Part shown: positions 17,141 to 25,748 of the stretch, piece after piece
Position numbering within the stretch: the stretch's first letter is position 1
Layout of the letters: each line of letters starts with the position of its first letter
NCBI GenBank assembly: GCA_001872545.1
Contig: MNWN01000013.1
Location: 1 to 37,828, forward strand
Origin: Parcubacteria group bacterium CG1_02_58_44
GTDB taxonomy: Bacteria; Patescibacteriota; Patescibacteriia; SG8-24
Length of the DNA: 37,828 nt
Direction: 5' to 3'
The notes under the pieces: model-generated
Seen by the model: the letters and a program-made list of their open reading frames with translations, nothing else
What the model was told of the DNA's origin: nothing
Databases searched by the model: none
Position numbers and translations under genes: made by a program

Positions 17141-17889
17141 TGGCTACCTATCGCGACATGGGCATAGTCCTGAAGGCGCGTGGTCTTAGGGGTGATGATC
17201 GTCAGTACGTCGTCTTCACCGAATCGCACGGTAAGGTTTCCCTTCTGGCCAAGGGTACGCGCAAGATCGGAAGTAAGATGTCGCCTCATATGGGTGCCTT
17301 CGGCGTGGTCGACCTGATGGTGGCCAGAGGTCGGCAGATGGACCGTCTGGCCGGGGCCAACTTGAGCCTGTCGTTCCGTCGCGTGGCAGCTTCCCTGGAA
17401 CGGACCTCCACCGTCCAGTCGCTGCTGCTGGCGGTTGACTCCCTGACCCGTTGGGAATTGCCGGAGCCACGGATCTTTGAGCTGCTGCTGGAGTTCATGA
17501 CGGCCATGGACAGAGAGGGAACCGTTATCGACCGACGTCCAGTCTTCAATGCGGCCATGATCAAACTGTTTGACGTGCTGGGCTTCGGACTGGAGATCGA
17601 CGTCTGCGTCGGCTGCCGACAGTCCGTTGACTTCTACGGCAATGCCCTGAACGTACTGCGCGGCGGGATAGAATGTCGAAACTGCCGGTCGGGTACGGCG
17701 CTCGGAGTCATGGGTGACACCGTCAAGGTCCTGCGATTCCTGCGCCGTGAGAGACTTTCTCAGGCCGGACTGCTGCGTCTGACCGATCAGGTCAGGGATC
17801 AGGTTGCCTTCATCGTCGACGTGCTGGTCACCTCCAACTTGGAGGCGCGATTTGACCCGTTGCGGTACATGATTTCGGTCAACGCCTGA
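17140..17889 (+). CDS. recO: DNA repair protein RecO
   Basis: 249 aa, family 230-260. Loads RecA onto SSB-covered single strands with RecR. The OB-fold start MATYRDMGIVLKARGLRGDDRQYVVFTESHGKVSLLAKGTRK is characteristic, and two CxxC pairs (CVGC near 182, CRNC near 203) form the zinc site typical of RecO. The start codon overlaps the ruvX stop; it lacks T before ATG, as expected for re-initiation rather than independent start. A terminator follows 50 bp later. Confidence 0.93.
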   Translation: MATYRDMGIVLKARGLRGDDRQYVVFTESHGKVSLLAKGTRKIGSKMSPHMGAFGVVDLMVARGRQMDRLAGANLSLSFRRVAASLERTSTVQSLLLAVDSLTRWELPEPRIFELLLEFMTAMDREGTVIDRRPVFNAAMIKLFDVLGFGLEIDVCVGCRQSVDFYGNALNVLRGGIECRNCRSGTALGVMGDTVKVLRFLRRERLSQAGLLRLTDQVRDQVAFIVDVLVTSNLEARFDPLRYMISVNA

Positions 17890-17940
17890 CCGCAGCTCCT
17901 CATCTCGGGCAGGTCTACGTTGACGGCGGTTAGGACTCGA

Positions 17941-17974
17941 GACCAAACCGATTCGGTATTCGTTTGGTCTTTTT
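17941..17974 (+). terminator. Intrinsic terminator after recO
   Basis: gaccaaac and gtttggtc pair perfectly across a 13-nt loop and are followed by TTTTT and further T-rich sequence. It closes the map-ruvX-recO unit. Confidence 0.85.
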
Positions 17975-18025
17975 GCTTTTTTTGGCTTATTTCGGCACAA
18001 TTGAACGGTAACTCGAACCGAAAGT

Positions 18026-19318
18026 ATGGTAACTGCAATATCAGAAATTTCCGCTAAGGAGAGCCAAAAAGTAGAGATAAGGGGTTGGTGCCATAATTTG
18101 CGTTCCTCGGGCAGGATCGCCTTCCTGCAGCTACGAGACGGAACCGGCAGGATCCAGGGTGTGGCGGTTCGCGATCAGCTTGGCGATGAGGCCTGGGAAT
18201 CCATCCAGCGCCTGACGATAGAGTCTTCGGTCGTCGTTCGCGGAACCGTTCGGTCGGACGAACGCGCACCGAGCGGTTTCGAGCTGTCGGTCGAGGAGGT
18301 GGAGCCGGTGCAGATCGCGCAGGAATATCCGATCGGCAAGAAGGATCACGGTCCGGACTTCCTGCTCAACTACCGCCATCTCTGGATTCGTTCCGAACGG
18401 CAGTCCTCCATTTTGCGTGTCCGCGACACGATCGAGTTCGCCATGCGTGACTTCATGAGACGTGAGGGTTTCGTGCTGGCCGACTCGCCGATCTTCACTC
18501 CCAGCGCCTGCGAGGGAACGACCGACCTGTTCGAAGTGAAGTATTTCGACGATCAGGCCTATCTTTCGCAGTCTGGACAGCTCTATCAGGAGGCGACGTC
18601 AGCCGCCTTAGGGAAGACCTACTGCTTCGGTCCGACCTTCCGTTCCGAGAAGTCGAAGACCAGACGTCACCTGACCGAGTTTTGGATGCTCGAGGCCGAA
18701 GCGTCGTTCATGGACTGGCGCGGCAACATGGATCTGCAGGAACGTCTCGTCTCCTTCGTCGCCGGACGCGTGCTGGAGGAGCGGAATCGCGAACTGAAGG
18801 AGCTGGGCCGCAGTGTCGAGACTCTCGAGCGGACGGCTGAGGGCAGTTTTCCGCGCATCGACTACGACGAGGCGATCTCACGTCTTCAGAAGGCCGGTTC
18901 GGACATCAAATCTGGCGACGACTTCGGCGGAGACGACGAGACGACGCTGACCAGGGAGTTCGACCGGCCGGTTTTCGTCCGTCATTATCCGTCCTCGATC
19001 AAGGCCTTCTACATGGAACCGGATCCGGAACGTCCCGACCGGACGCTTTGCGACGACCTGTTGGCTTCGGAAGGCTACGGGGAGATCATCGGCGGTTCGC
19101 AGCGCATTCATGATCTCTCACTGCTGGAAAGGCGCATTGTCGAACACGACCTGCCGATTGAGACCTTCGGCTGGTATATGGACCTGCGGCGCTATGGTTC
19201 GGTACCACATTCCGGTTTCGGCATCGGTCTGGAGCGTACCGTCGCCTGGCTTTGCGGTCTTGAGCACGTGCGCGAGACCGTACCGTTCCCGCGCCTGTTG
19301 AACAGACTTCAGCCCTAG
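18026..19318 (+). CDS. asnS: Asparaginyl-tRNA synthetase
   Basis: 430 aa, class IIb synthetase. Joins Asn to tRNA-Asn. The N-terminal OB anticodon-binding domain (VEIRGWCHNLRSSGRIAFLQLRDGTG) is followed by the catalytic core: motif 1 around FAMRDFMRREGFVLADSPIFTPSACEGTTDLFEV, motif 2 FRSEKSKTRRHLTEFWMLEAE and motif 3 SGFGIGLERTVAWL. The CEGTTDLFEVKYF segment and the PHSGFGIGLER end favour AsnRS over AspRS; a true AspRS is encoded at 20593. Having both suggests direct charging of Asn rather than the amidotransferase route, unless the AspRS is non-discriminating. Confidence 0.94.
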   Translation: MVTAISEISAKESQKVEIRGWCHNLRSSGRIAFLQLRDGTGRIQGVAVRDQLGDEAWESIQRLTIESSVVVRGTVRSDERAPSGFELSVEEVEPVQIAQEYPIGKKDHGPDFLLNYRHLWIRSERQSSILRVRDTIEFAMRDFMRREGFVLADSPIFTPSACEGTTDLFEVKYFDDQAYLSQSGQLYQEATSAALGKTYCFGPTFRSEKSKTRRHLTEFWMLEAEASFMDWRGNMDLQERLVSFVAGRVLEERNRELKELGRSVETLERTAEGSFPRIDYDEAISRLQKAGSDIKSGDDFGGDDETTLTREFDRPVFVRHYPSSIKAFYMEPDPERPDRTLCDDLLASEGYGEIIGGSQRIHDLSLLERRIVEHDLPIETFGWYMDLRRYGSVPHSGFGIGLERTVAWLCGLEHVRETVPFPRLLNRLQP

Positions 19319-19351
19319 CCGATTCAGGGACCCAAGTCATCGCCATTTTGT

Positions 19352-20551
19352 ATGTTTGTAAAGAAAGTAGGCGACTCGCCGGTCAGGACAGCCTACATCA
19401 AGGCCGGAATGATTTTGACCGTATCGTTGACCGTACTGACCATGGTTTTGAGTTGGCGTATCGCCTACATCATCAATCCGACCCAAGTCGGTGCGGTTCC
19501 GGGCAGTTCGATGTCAGCCGCCGTTCCCAGCTACCTGATCTATCGAAGTTATCGGGTCGTTTCACGCGGCGACAGCAACGCCGCCAGCGACGACACTGTT
19601 TCCTACGAGTTTTTTCGCTACCCGCTCGACGGATCGTCTCTGCGCAGCGAGAGCATGCTGCGGATAGTTCAGGACGGCGGAATGAACGAACGGGGAGAGC
19701 CGTGGATGGGTTCGGTTTCGGACGACACCCTGCTCTTCGCCCGGCATAACGAGATCGACGACGTCACCTGGATAGATGCCTCAGGCAACGAGTTTCGTCC
19801 GAGCTTCGGCTGGGGAGGTCTGGGTCTCAAGTACGGCGGCCGTCCGTCGGCCGACCATGGCCGGACGGTCCATTACGACAACGCCCGCGGTCAGGTCGTC
19901 CTGGGGGCCGCCTCGGGTCCGTTGAAGTCCTTTTCGGTGTCGGAGCCGGTCAAACCGATCGCCTGGGACGGGAATCTGGTCTATCTGGTGTCGGTACCCG
20001 AAGTCGGCGGTCAGCCGCTGGGGGCCTATCGGCTGGACGTCGATGCCGGCAGTCTGACCGAAATCGATCTGGTCAGAAGAATGGGCTTCGGTCAGATGGA
20101 TCTGAATCCGGCCTCCGGAAAAGTGGTGGGAATAGTGACGACCGGCGAAGATTCTGGTCTGGGGGGTACGGTCGGATTCTCCTCAGTCGTCATGTTGGAC
20201 CTGATTTCCGGCGAGATGGTCGAGCTGGCCGGCGAGAGCGAGGATTATCGGACGTTCGGCCAGCCAAAGATATCGTCGGACGGCTCCAAGGTCGCCTTTA
20301 CAGCCATCGGAGCCCAATCCGACGTCTTGGTCAGTGACCTGCATTTAGGTGGGCATGAACGTCGGCTGATTTCGGGGACGGTACTCGGTTGGACGCCGGA
20401 CAGTCAGTCGCTGGCGGTGGACCGGGACAACGAACTGCAGCTGGTTTCGGTCAGGGACGGCACTGTCGTATCGGTGGCTCGGCGTTCCGGACGGTATCCG
20501 GATCCCGATTTTCACGGAGTCGACTATGTCGGCATGGTCTCCAAGAGGTAG
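19352..20551 (+). CDS. Membrane-anchored beta-propeller-like protein (TolB/WD40-like)
   Basis: 399 aa. Residues 14-36 (a hydrophobic stretch MILTVSLTVLTMVLSWRIAY) form a single N-terminal membrane anchor; a basic N-terminus before it suggests the large C-terminal part lies outside the cell. That part contains repeated strand-turn units with DG/DS turns, such as KISSDGSKVAFTA, VLGWTPDSQSLAVD and MDLNPASGKVVGIV, which resemble TolB or PD40 propeller blades. No catalytic motif is seen. It lies between the two aminoacyl-tRNA synthetase genes with short gaps (33 and 41 bp) and may be co-transcribed. Function not recognised. Confidence 0.65.
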   Translation: MFVKKVGDSPVRTAYIKAGMILTVSLTVLTMVLSWRIAYIINPTQVGAVPGSSMSAAVPSYLIYRSYRVVSRGDSNAASDDTVSYEFFRYPLDGSSLRSESMLRIVQDGGMNERGEPWMGSVSDDTLLFARHNEIDDVTWIDASGNEFRPSFGWGGLGLKYGGRPSADHGRTVHYDNARGQVVLGAASGPLKSFSVSEPVKPIAWDGNLVYLVSVPEVGGQPLGAYRLDVDAGSLTEIDLVRRMGFGQMDLNPASGKVVGIVTTGEDSGLGGTVGFSSVVMLDLISGEMVELAGESEDYRTFGQPKISSDGSKVAFTAIGAQSDVLVSDLHLGGHERRLISGTVLGWTPDSQSLAVDRDNELQLVSVRDGTVVSVARRSGRYPDPDFHGVDYVGMVSKR

Positions 20552-20592
20552 ACTAACGAAAGCTTCAAGCGTTTCCGATTCAAGACAATCTT

Positions 20593-21975
20593 ATGAAGAA
20601 ATACATAGCGGAAATTCCGAAACTGGTGGGGGAGAGTGTCGAGGTGGCCGGCTGGATCCACGCCCGTCGCGATATGGGCAAGATAGTTTTTGTCGATCTG
20701 CGTGACAGCACCGGACTGCTGCAGGTGGTTTTCGTTCCCGGCAATCAGGAGCTGCTGGCTCAGGCCATGAGCCTACGGCCGGAGTTCTGCGTTCGGATCA
20801 GAGGTACGGTCAACGAACGGCCGGAGAAGATGCGCAATCCGAATTTGATCACCGGTTCGGTCGAGATGCTGGCTGAAAGTCTGGAGATCCTGAACGAGGC
20901 CAAGACTCCGCCCTTTGAGGTCGACAAAGATACTATGCCGGTCAACGAGGAGTTGCGCCTTAAATACCGATATCTGGATCTGCGTTCCGAGCGGATGGCA
21001 CGGAATCTCAGACTGCGCGATCAGGTCGTCAGCTTCTTCCGCAGTTGGCTGCGGAACGAGGGATTCATTGAGATCGAAACGCCGATGCTGACCAAGGGTA
21101 CGCCCGAGGGGGCAGGGGAGTACATTGTTCCGTCACGGATGCATCCGGGAAAGTTTTACGTACTGCCGCAGGCACCGCAGCAGTTCAAGCAGCTTCTTAT
21201 GGTCGCTGGCGTGGAGCGCTACTTTCAGATTGCCCGTTGTCTGCGTGATGAGGATCCGCGCGGCGACCGGCAGTTCGAGTTTACGCAGCTGGACCTCGAA
21301 ATGTCCTTCGTAACTCAGGACGACGTGCTGGCGCTCAACGAGCGCATGATGATCGACCTGATCAAAGAGGTCATGCCCGACAAGCGCATCGCTGAGACGC
21401 CGTTCCCTCGCCTGACCTACGCGGAGTCAATGGAGAAGTACGGAATCGACAAGCCCGACCTCCGCAAGAGCAAGGACGATCCGAACGAATTGGCTTTCTG
21501 CTGGGTCGTTGATTTTCCCCTGTTTGAGTCGGGTGACGACGGTAAGCTGCAGGCCATGCATCACCCTTTTTGCATGCCTAATCTAGAGGATATCCATCTG
21601 CTCGACTCCGACCCGCTCAAGGTCCGCGGCTGGACTTACGATCTGGTCCTTAACGGGACCGAACTGTCGTCCGGGTCGATTCGTATTCACAACCGTGATC
21701 TGCAGAATAGGATTTTTGAACTGCTGGGCATGGATAGTGAGGAGATAGAGAAGAAATTCGGTCATCTTCTGGAGGCCTTCGAGTACGGAGCTCCGCCGCA
21801 TGGCGGTATGGCGCCGGGGATCGACCGTCTGGTCATGCTGTTGGCCGACGAACCGAACATTCGTGAGGTCATTCCCTTCCCCAAGACCGGTGATGCCCGC
21901 GATCCGATGATGGGCGCACCTTCCATTCTCGCTCCGAGTCAGCTCAAGGACGTTCACATTAGATCCGACGTCTGA
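20593..21975 (+). CDS. aspS: Aspartyl-tRNA synthetase, short form without the GAD insertion
   Basis: 460 aa, while typical bacterial AspRS has about 590. The N-terminal OB domain (VEVAGWIHARRDMGKIVFVDLRDSTG) and class II core are intact: YRYLDLRSERM, FIEIETPMLTKGTPEGAGEYIVPSR, QAPQQFKQLLMVAGVERYFQIARCLRDEDPRGDRQFEFTQLDLE and motif 3 GGMAPGIDRLVMLL. After YGIDKPDLR, where the GAD domain is normally inserted, the sequence passes almost directly to ELAFCWVVDFPLFE. So the insertion is absent, not truncated by a stop. Archaeal/eukaryotic enzymes also lack it, but the rest here is bacterial in type. Confidence 0.95.
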   Translation: MKKYIAEIPKLVGESVEVAGWIHARRDMGKIVFVDLRDSTGLLQVVFVPGNQELLAQAMSLRPEFCVRIRGTVNERPEKMRNPNLITGSVEMLAESLEILNEAKTPPFEVDKDTMPVNEELRLKYRYLDLRSERMARNLRLRDQVVSFFRSWLRNEGFIEIETPMLTKGTPEGAGEYIVPSRMHPGKFYVLPQAPQQFKQLLMVAGVERYFQIARCLRDEDPRGDRQFEFTQLDLEMSFVTQDDVLALNERMMIDLIKEVMPDKRIAETPFPRLTYAESMEKYGIDKPDLRKSKDDPNELAFCWVVDFPLFESGDDGKLQAMHHPFCMPNLEDIHLLDSDPLKVRGWTYDLVLNGTELSSGSIRIHNRDLQNRIFELLGMDSEEIEKKFGHLLEAFEYGAPPHGGMAPGIDRLVMLLADEPNIREVIPFPKTGDARDPMMGAPSILAPSQLKDVHIRSDV

Positions 21976-22017
21976 ACGTCGGTCCGGTCCGTTTTCGCGG
22001 ACCTTTAGGAAAAGGAT

Positions 22018-22746
22018 ATGCCCAAGACCAAGACTAAGCCAAAAGTCAAGCCGGCCTCCAAGCAAATAATCAGCTTCTTGAAGAAAAGCGGCATCGATTT
22101 TGATGTCATCTCCCACCGTAAGGTCTACACCGCCTACGACTTGGCTCAGACTGCCGGAGCCAAGCTGGAAGAGATCGCCAAGACTCTCCTGCTGCGGGTC
22201 GAACTGCCGATGCTCAAGAAGAAGGGAGCGTACTTTGTGGTCGTCTTGCCGGCTTCCTGCAATGTAGATTTGCAGAAGGTCAAGCGGGCACTGAAGGCCA
22301 CTAAGGTCGAGATCGCGCCGGAGGGGGTGTTCAAGAAGCTGGGATTGGAGCCCGGTGCGGTGTCGCCGTTTGGGTCCCTGCACAAGTTTGGTGTCCTGAT
22401 TGACCAGAGTGTGCTCAAGACCAAGCAGATATTGGTCGGTGCCGAGTCGTTCACTGAATCTCTTAGGCTGAAGGCCAAGGATTTGGTCGAGCTAGAGCAG
22501 GCGATAGTTGCGATCGTCGGCAAGAAAAATAATCTGAAGGTCCAGAGAGGGTCGTCGGCCAAAAAGACCGTCAAGAAGACTGTCAAACCCAAGTCTAAAT
22601 CCAAGGTTAAGCCGCTGAAGCGCGGGCCGGTCGGGACGCAGACCAAGAAGACAGTGAAGAAAGCCGCGAAGGCGGCATCGCATCGACCGGCCAAGAAGAA
22701 GTCGACCGGAAGAGGGCCGATTCGCAGAAGGTTACCGTCCGTTTAG
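22018..22746 (+). CDS. YbaK/ProX-like aminoacyl-tRNA deacylase with lysine-rich tails
   Basis: 242 aa. Residues about 16-165 resemble the YbaK/Cys-tRNA(Pro) deacylase fold: KSGIDFDVISHRKVYTAYDLAQTAG, AKTLLLRVELPMLKKKGAYFVVVLPASCNVDLQKVKRAL and GLEPGAVSPFGSL, the substrate-pocket signature. These enzymes hydrolyse wrongly charged tRNAs in trans. Residues 1-14 (KTKTKPKVKP) and 175-242 (KKTVKKTVKPKSKSKVKP and more) are Lys/Ala/Pro-rich like histone H1 tails and probably bind RNA or DNA unspecifically. It lies 42 bp after aspS and 3 nt before scpA. The tRNA specificity cannot be read from the sequence. Confidence 0.8.
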   Translation: MPKTKTKPKVKPASKQIISFLKKSGIDFDVISHRKVYTAYDLAQTAGAKLEEIAKTLLLRVELPMLKKKGAYFVVVLPASCNVDLQKVKRALKATKVEIAPEGVFKKLGLEPGAVSPFGSLHKFGVLIDQSVLKTKQILVGAESFTESLRLKAKDLVELEQAIVAIVGKKNNLKVQRGSSAKKTVKKTVKPKSKSKVKPLKRGPVGTQTKKTVKKAAKAASHRPAKKKSTGRGPIRRRLPSV

Positions 22747-22749
22747 GCT

Positions 22750-23478
22750 ATGCCCTTCACCGTCAGACTCGATCAGTATGAAGGTCCACTGGACCTGCTG
22801 CTTCAGCTCATCGAGGCGGAAAAGCTGGACATCTCCGAGATCTCGCTGGCACAGGTCACGGACGACTACCTAAAGATGGTGGAGGAGAATCCGGACCTGC
22901 CTCCCGAGGAGTTGGCCGACTTCCTGGTCGTGGCCTCTAGGCTGCTGCTGATCAAGTCGAGACTGCTGCTGCCGTATCTTCAGGCGGCGGACGACGGCGA
23001 CGGCGAGCTCGACCTGGAGGATCAGCTGCGCATCTACAAGGCCTATCTCGACGCCTCGAAGGTCATCGAGCAGCTGGTGGGGAAGCGCCGCTTCATGTAT
23101 GTGCATGACAAGTTACCGCAGACCGAGATCGGCTTCTTCCCGCCGAAAAAGCTCAAGCCGGGGCAGATGCGTGAGCTGTTCGCTGCCGTATCCAAACGGC
23201 TAGAGCCGATCGTGAAGGTCCAGAGACAGACGCTCGAGCGCATCGTCTCCATCCATGACAAGATTCGGCAGATCAAGGAGTTCATCGCACACACGAAACG
23301 GACCAGCTTCAGGTCGCTGATCCTGTCATCGACCTCCCGGCTGGAGGTGATCGTCAGCTTCTTGGCCTTGCTAGAGATGGTCAAGCAACGCGCCGTTTCC
23401 GTAACGCAGTCCGAACGATTCGACGACATCAGTATCACGCGACTGGATGCGGCAACGGTTGCGCAATCAAGAAAGTAA
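22750..23478 (+). CDS. scpA: Segregation and condensation protein A
   Basis: 242 aa, kleisin of the SMC-ScpAB condensin. The N-terminal MPFTVRLDQYEGPLDLLLQLIEAEKLDISEISLAQVTDDYLKMVEE is the family signature that binds the SMC neck; the C-terminal winged helix (RLEVIVSFLALLEMVKQRAVSVTQSERFDDISI) contacts the SMC head. scpB follows after 6 nt. smc itself is not in the window. Start gctATG, 3 nt after the YbaK-like gene. Confidence 0.95.
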   Translation: MPFTVRLDQYEGPLDLLLQLIEAEKLDISEISLAQVTDDYLKMVEENPDLPPEELADFLVVASRLLLIKSRLLLPYLQAADDGDGELDLEDQLRIYKAYLDASKVIEQLVGKRRFMYVHDKLPQTEIGFFPPKKLKPGQMRELFAAVSKRLEPIVKVQRQTLERIVSIHDKIRQIKEFIAHTKRTSFRSLILSSTSRLEVIVSFLALLEMVKQRAVSVTQSERFDDISITRLDAATVAQSRK

Positions 23479-23484
23479 TCTCGG

Positions 23485-24084
23485 ATGACCATCAATATGC
23501 TGAGAGCAAAAGTAGAAAGTATCCTCTTCGTCGTGAACCGGCCTCTGACCGTGGCTAAGCTGGCCGAGGTCTGCGGTGCGAAGAAGGCCGAGGTCGCGGA
23601 GGCGGTCAGTGAGCTGGCGGAGGCATACTCGGACGGCAAGTCCGGATTGAGGCTGCTGCGGCACGGCGACAGCGTACAGATGTCGACTTCCCAAGATACG
23701 TCCGAGTTGGTGGGTACTTTCCTCAAGGACGAGACTACCGGCGAGATGACCAGGCCGTCGCTCGAGACCTTGACCATCGTCGCCTATCGGGGGCCGTTGA
23801 CCAAGCCGGAACTGGAGCAGGTCAGGGGAGTCAACTGCTCACTGATTCTGCGTAACCTGATGATGCGCGGTCTGGTCGAGTCGTTGGGGGACTCCTCGCA
23901 TCCGCTGACTCAGTTTCGGGTGACTATGGACTTTCTCCGTTTCCTGGGGGTCGCCTCGGTCGAGGAACTGCCGGACTACGATCTGCTGCGCTCTGACGAG
24001 AACGTCACCAGGGCCATGGAGAACGCCGTCGGTCCGTCGATCGGCAGCGACGTCAATGACTCAAAAGAAGAAGGCAAAGAATAG
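23485..24084 (+). CDS. scpB: Segregation and condensation protein B
   Basis: 199 aa from the ATG at 23485; a second ATG at 23497 (caatATGctg) fits the local TATG preference better and would give 195 aa. Two winged helices: LRAKVESILFVVNRPLTVAKLAEVCG and TIVAYRGPLTKPELEQVRGVNCSLILRNLMMRGLVE, both family signatures, then FLRFLGVASVEELPD. Partner of ScpA in the SMC complex. The C-terminal tail is acidic. dacA starts 5 nt downstream, an unusual pairing of chromosome and cell-wall genes. Confidence 0.94.
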   Translation: MTINMLRAKVESILFVVNRPLTVAKLAEVCGAKKAEVAEAVSELAEAYSDGKSGLRLLRHGDSVQMSTSQDTSELVGTFLKDETTGEMTRPSLETLTIVAYRGPLTKPELEQVRGVNCSLILRNLMMRGLVESLGDSSHPLTQFRVTMDFLRFLGVASVEELPDYDLLRSDENVTRAMENAVGPSIGSDVNDSKEEGKE

Positions 24085-24089
24085 TTTTT

Positions 24090-25034
24090 ATGTTCACGCT
24101 CCTTTTGGCCCTGACAATCTATGTCGCTACGGCTCAGGCCCATCCGGCGATGATGCCGGCGGATTTGAGTACGCAGTTTCGTTCGTTCCTGCCGGTTTCT
24201 GCCGACGTCGAGCGTCAGATCGCCAGCGTCGTGCGGGTGCCGGTCAAGAAGGACTCCGCTCGTATCGGGGTCGAGACTTCGTCTCGCGCCGCCTACATCA
24301 TGGACTGGAAGACTGGTCAGACGTTGATGAAGAAGAACATCGATACAGCCTATCCGATCGCCTCGATCACTAAGCTGATGACCGCACTCGTGGTCATGGA
24401 CGTCGGCACTCCGCTGGACGGCACGGTCGAGGTTCTGCCTCAGGACATGCGTCCGGGCGGCATCCAGTACGTCGCCCCGGGGGAGGTGATTCGGGTCGGT
24501 GACCTGCTGCACGCTTCGCTGATCGCCTCGGCCAACGGCGCTACGGTCGTCCTGTCGCGCTCGACCGGACTTTCGGAAGATGATTTCGTCGCTCGGATGA
24601 ACTCGTTGGCCTCCGATTTGGGGATGACCGAGACCAGGTTCGTCGAACCGACCGGTTTGGATCCCGGTAACGTCGCCAGTGCGAGGGATGTAGCCCTGCT
24701 GCTTCGGCGCAGCCTTCAGGACGACGTCATTCATGGCATTGTGGTGATGAGGGAGTACTCATTTGAAGCGGCAAGCGGATTTCGTCACCGTCTCCAGAGC
24801 ACCGACGAGCTGCTTGGGGGTTGGGTCTCCAGACCGCCGCTGTCTTTCCTGGGAGGCAAGACCGGATATTTGGAGGAGGCCGGATACTGTTTCGCCGCCG
24901 CCGCTGAGGATCAGGATGGGAACCGGATCGTGACCGTCGTCCTAGGCGCACCGACCAAGCAAATCAGGTTCGATGACGTCGGAGCCATGATTTTTTGGGC
25001 CTTCGATGCCTTTGGCTGGTCCGCAGGAAGCTGA
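24090..25034 (+). CDS. D-alanyl-D-alanine carboxypeptidase (PBP5/DacA family)
   Basis: 314 aa. Secreted serine peptidase that trims the terminal D-Ala from peptidoglycan stem peptides. Signal peptide at residues 1-17 (MFTLLLALTIYVATAQA, AxA cleavage). The three penicillin-binding motifs are in order and spacing: SITK (92-95), SAN (147-149) and KTG (257-259). ASANGATVVLSRSTGLSEDDFVARMN and the DPGNVASARDVALL region match the S11 family. No C-terminal amphipathic anchor is evident, so it may be released or held by other means. It follows scpB by 5 nt, and a small membrane protein follows it. Confidence 0.92.
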   Translation: MFTLLLALTIYVATAQAHPAMMPADLSTQFRSFLPVSADVERQIASVVRVPVKKDSARIGVETSSRAAYIMDWKTGQTLMKKNIDTAYPIASITKLMTALVVMDVGTPLDGTVEVLPQDMRPGGIQYVAPGEVIRVGDLLHASLIASANGATVVLSRSTGLSEDDFVARMNSLASDLGMTETRFVEPTGLDPGNVASARDVALLLRRSLQDDVIHGIVVMREYSFEAASGFRHRLQSTDELLGGWVSRPPLSFLGGKTGYLEEAGYCFAAAAEDQDGNRIVTVVLGAPTKQIRFDDVGAMIFWAFDAFGWSAGS

Positions 25035-25039
25035 CTCCC

Positions 25040-25537
25040 ATGTACGGAATAACGGACAGTCTGCTGGTCGTCGGCATAGCCGCGACACCGGTCATCGAGC
25101 TTCGCGGCTCGATTCCCTTTGCCGTCGGCGTGCTGGGCATGCCGGTCCTCAAGTCTGTCGTCTTGTCCCTGTTCGGCAACATGCTGCTGTTTTTTGCTGT
25201 CTATCTGGTCGGCGGGTGGTGGATCAGGCTCATGGATTCGCGTCGCGGTTTCTTTAGCCGCATTACTGACGTCGTGCTGCGTCGTTCCAGGCGCGTATTG
25301 GGGAACGGTCGGTACGATCGGTTAGGCCTGTTGGCCCTGACGGTCTTTGTCGCCGTGCCGCTGCCCATGACCGGAGTGCTGACCGGATCGGTGGCGGCGT
25401 TCCTGTTCGGAGTGCCGTGGCGTCGGGCCTGCCTCTACGTGTTTTTGGGGATGTGTCTAGCAGCTCTGGCGGTGACGCTCATAACGACCGGAGTGTTGTC
25501 GTTTCTGGATTTTCTGCTGAAACAGCCGACTATCTGA
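25040..25537 (+). CDS. Small multidrug export-like membrane protein (Sm_multidrug_ex family)
   Basis: 165 aa from the ATG at 25040; the ORF-track start at 24995 overlaps dacA. Four or five hydrophobic segments. PVIELRGSIPFAVGVLGMPVLKSVVLSLFGNML and LTVFVAVPLPMTGVLTGSVAAFLFG are the features of the family called small multi-drug export protein, in which ELRG-xIP and PLPxTGxxTG are conserved. The transport role of this family is by name only; no substrate is established. It is the last gene of the scp-dac group. Confidence 0.75.
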   Translation: MYGITDSLLVVGIAATPVIELRGSIPFAVGVLGMPVLKSVVLSLFGNMLLFFAVYLVGGWWIRLMDSRRGFFSRITDVVLRRSRRVLGNGRYDRLGLLALTVFVAVPLPMTGVLTGSVAAFLFGVPWRRACLYVFLGMCLAALAVTLITTGVLSFLDFLLKQPTI

Positions 25538-25558
25538 CATGATGTGGTGTTGTCGTCC

Positions 25559-25587
25559 TTGACGGTAATCTAAGCCCGGTCTATACT
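25559..25587 (+). promoter_or_regulatory. Strong promoter of the initiator tRNA locus
   Basis: TTGACG (25559-25564), a 17-nt spacer and TATACT (25582-25587). Transcription would begin near 25594 and run through the half-tRNA copy (25616), the palindromic insert and the intact tRNA to the terminator at 25832. Confidence 0.75.
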
Positions 25588-25615
25588 CTCAACCGGTGAT
25601 TGATTTTCACTTTAC

Positions 25616-25655
25616 GTAGCGGGGTGGAGAAGTGGCATCTCGCGAGGCCCATAAC
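25616..25655 (+). pseudogene. Extra 5' half of tRNA-fMet
   Basis: These 40 bases are identical to 25747-25786, the first part of the intact initiator tRNA. The copy ends just after the anticodon loop (..CCCATAAC), then the sequence diverges. It holds acceptor strand, D arm and half of the anticodon arm and so cannot fold as a tRNA. It lies 22 nt after the expected transcription start, closer to the promoter than the intact gene. Confidence 0.85.
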
Positions 25656-25746
25656 TTAGCTGAAGTCCGAGCGAAGTGAGAAACTTCAGCTTATCCCGGA
25701 AGTCCGTGACTATCCGGGACCTAGGAACAGTCAAAGATTGAATTAT
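25656..25746 (+). repeat. 91-nt palindromic insert between tRNA-fMet 5' halves
   Basis: Two hairpins fill it: agctgaagt...acttcagct with an inner gagcgaagtgag loop, and tcccgga-agtc-cgt-gact-a-tccggga. The second resembles the TCCCGG/CCGGGA palindromes at 33312-33433 and 34458-34536. It carries no ORF. Confidence 0.7.
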
Positions 25747-25748
25747 GT

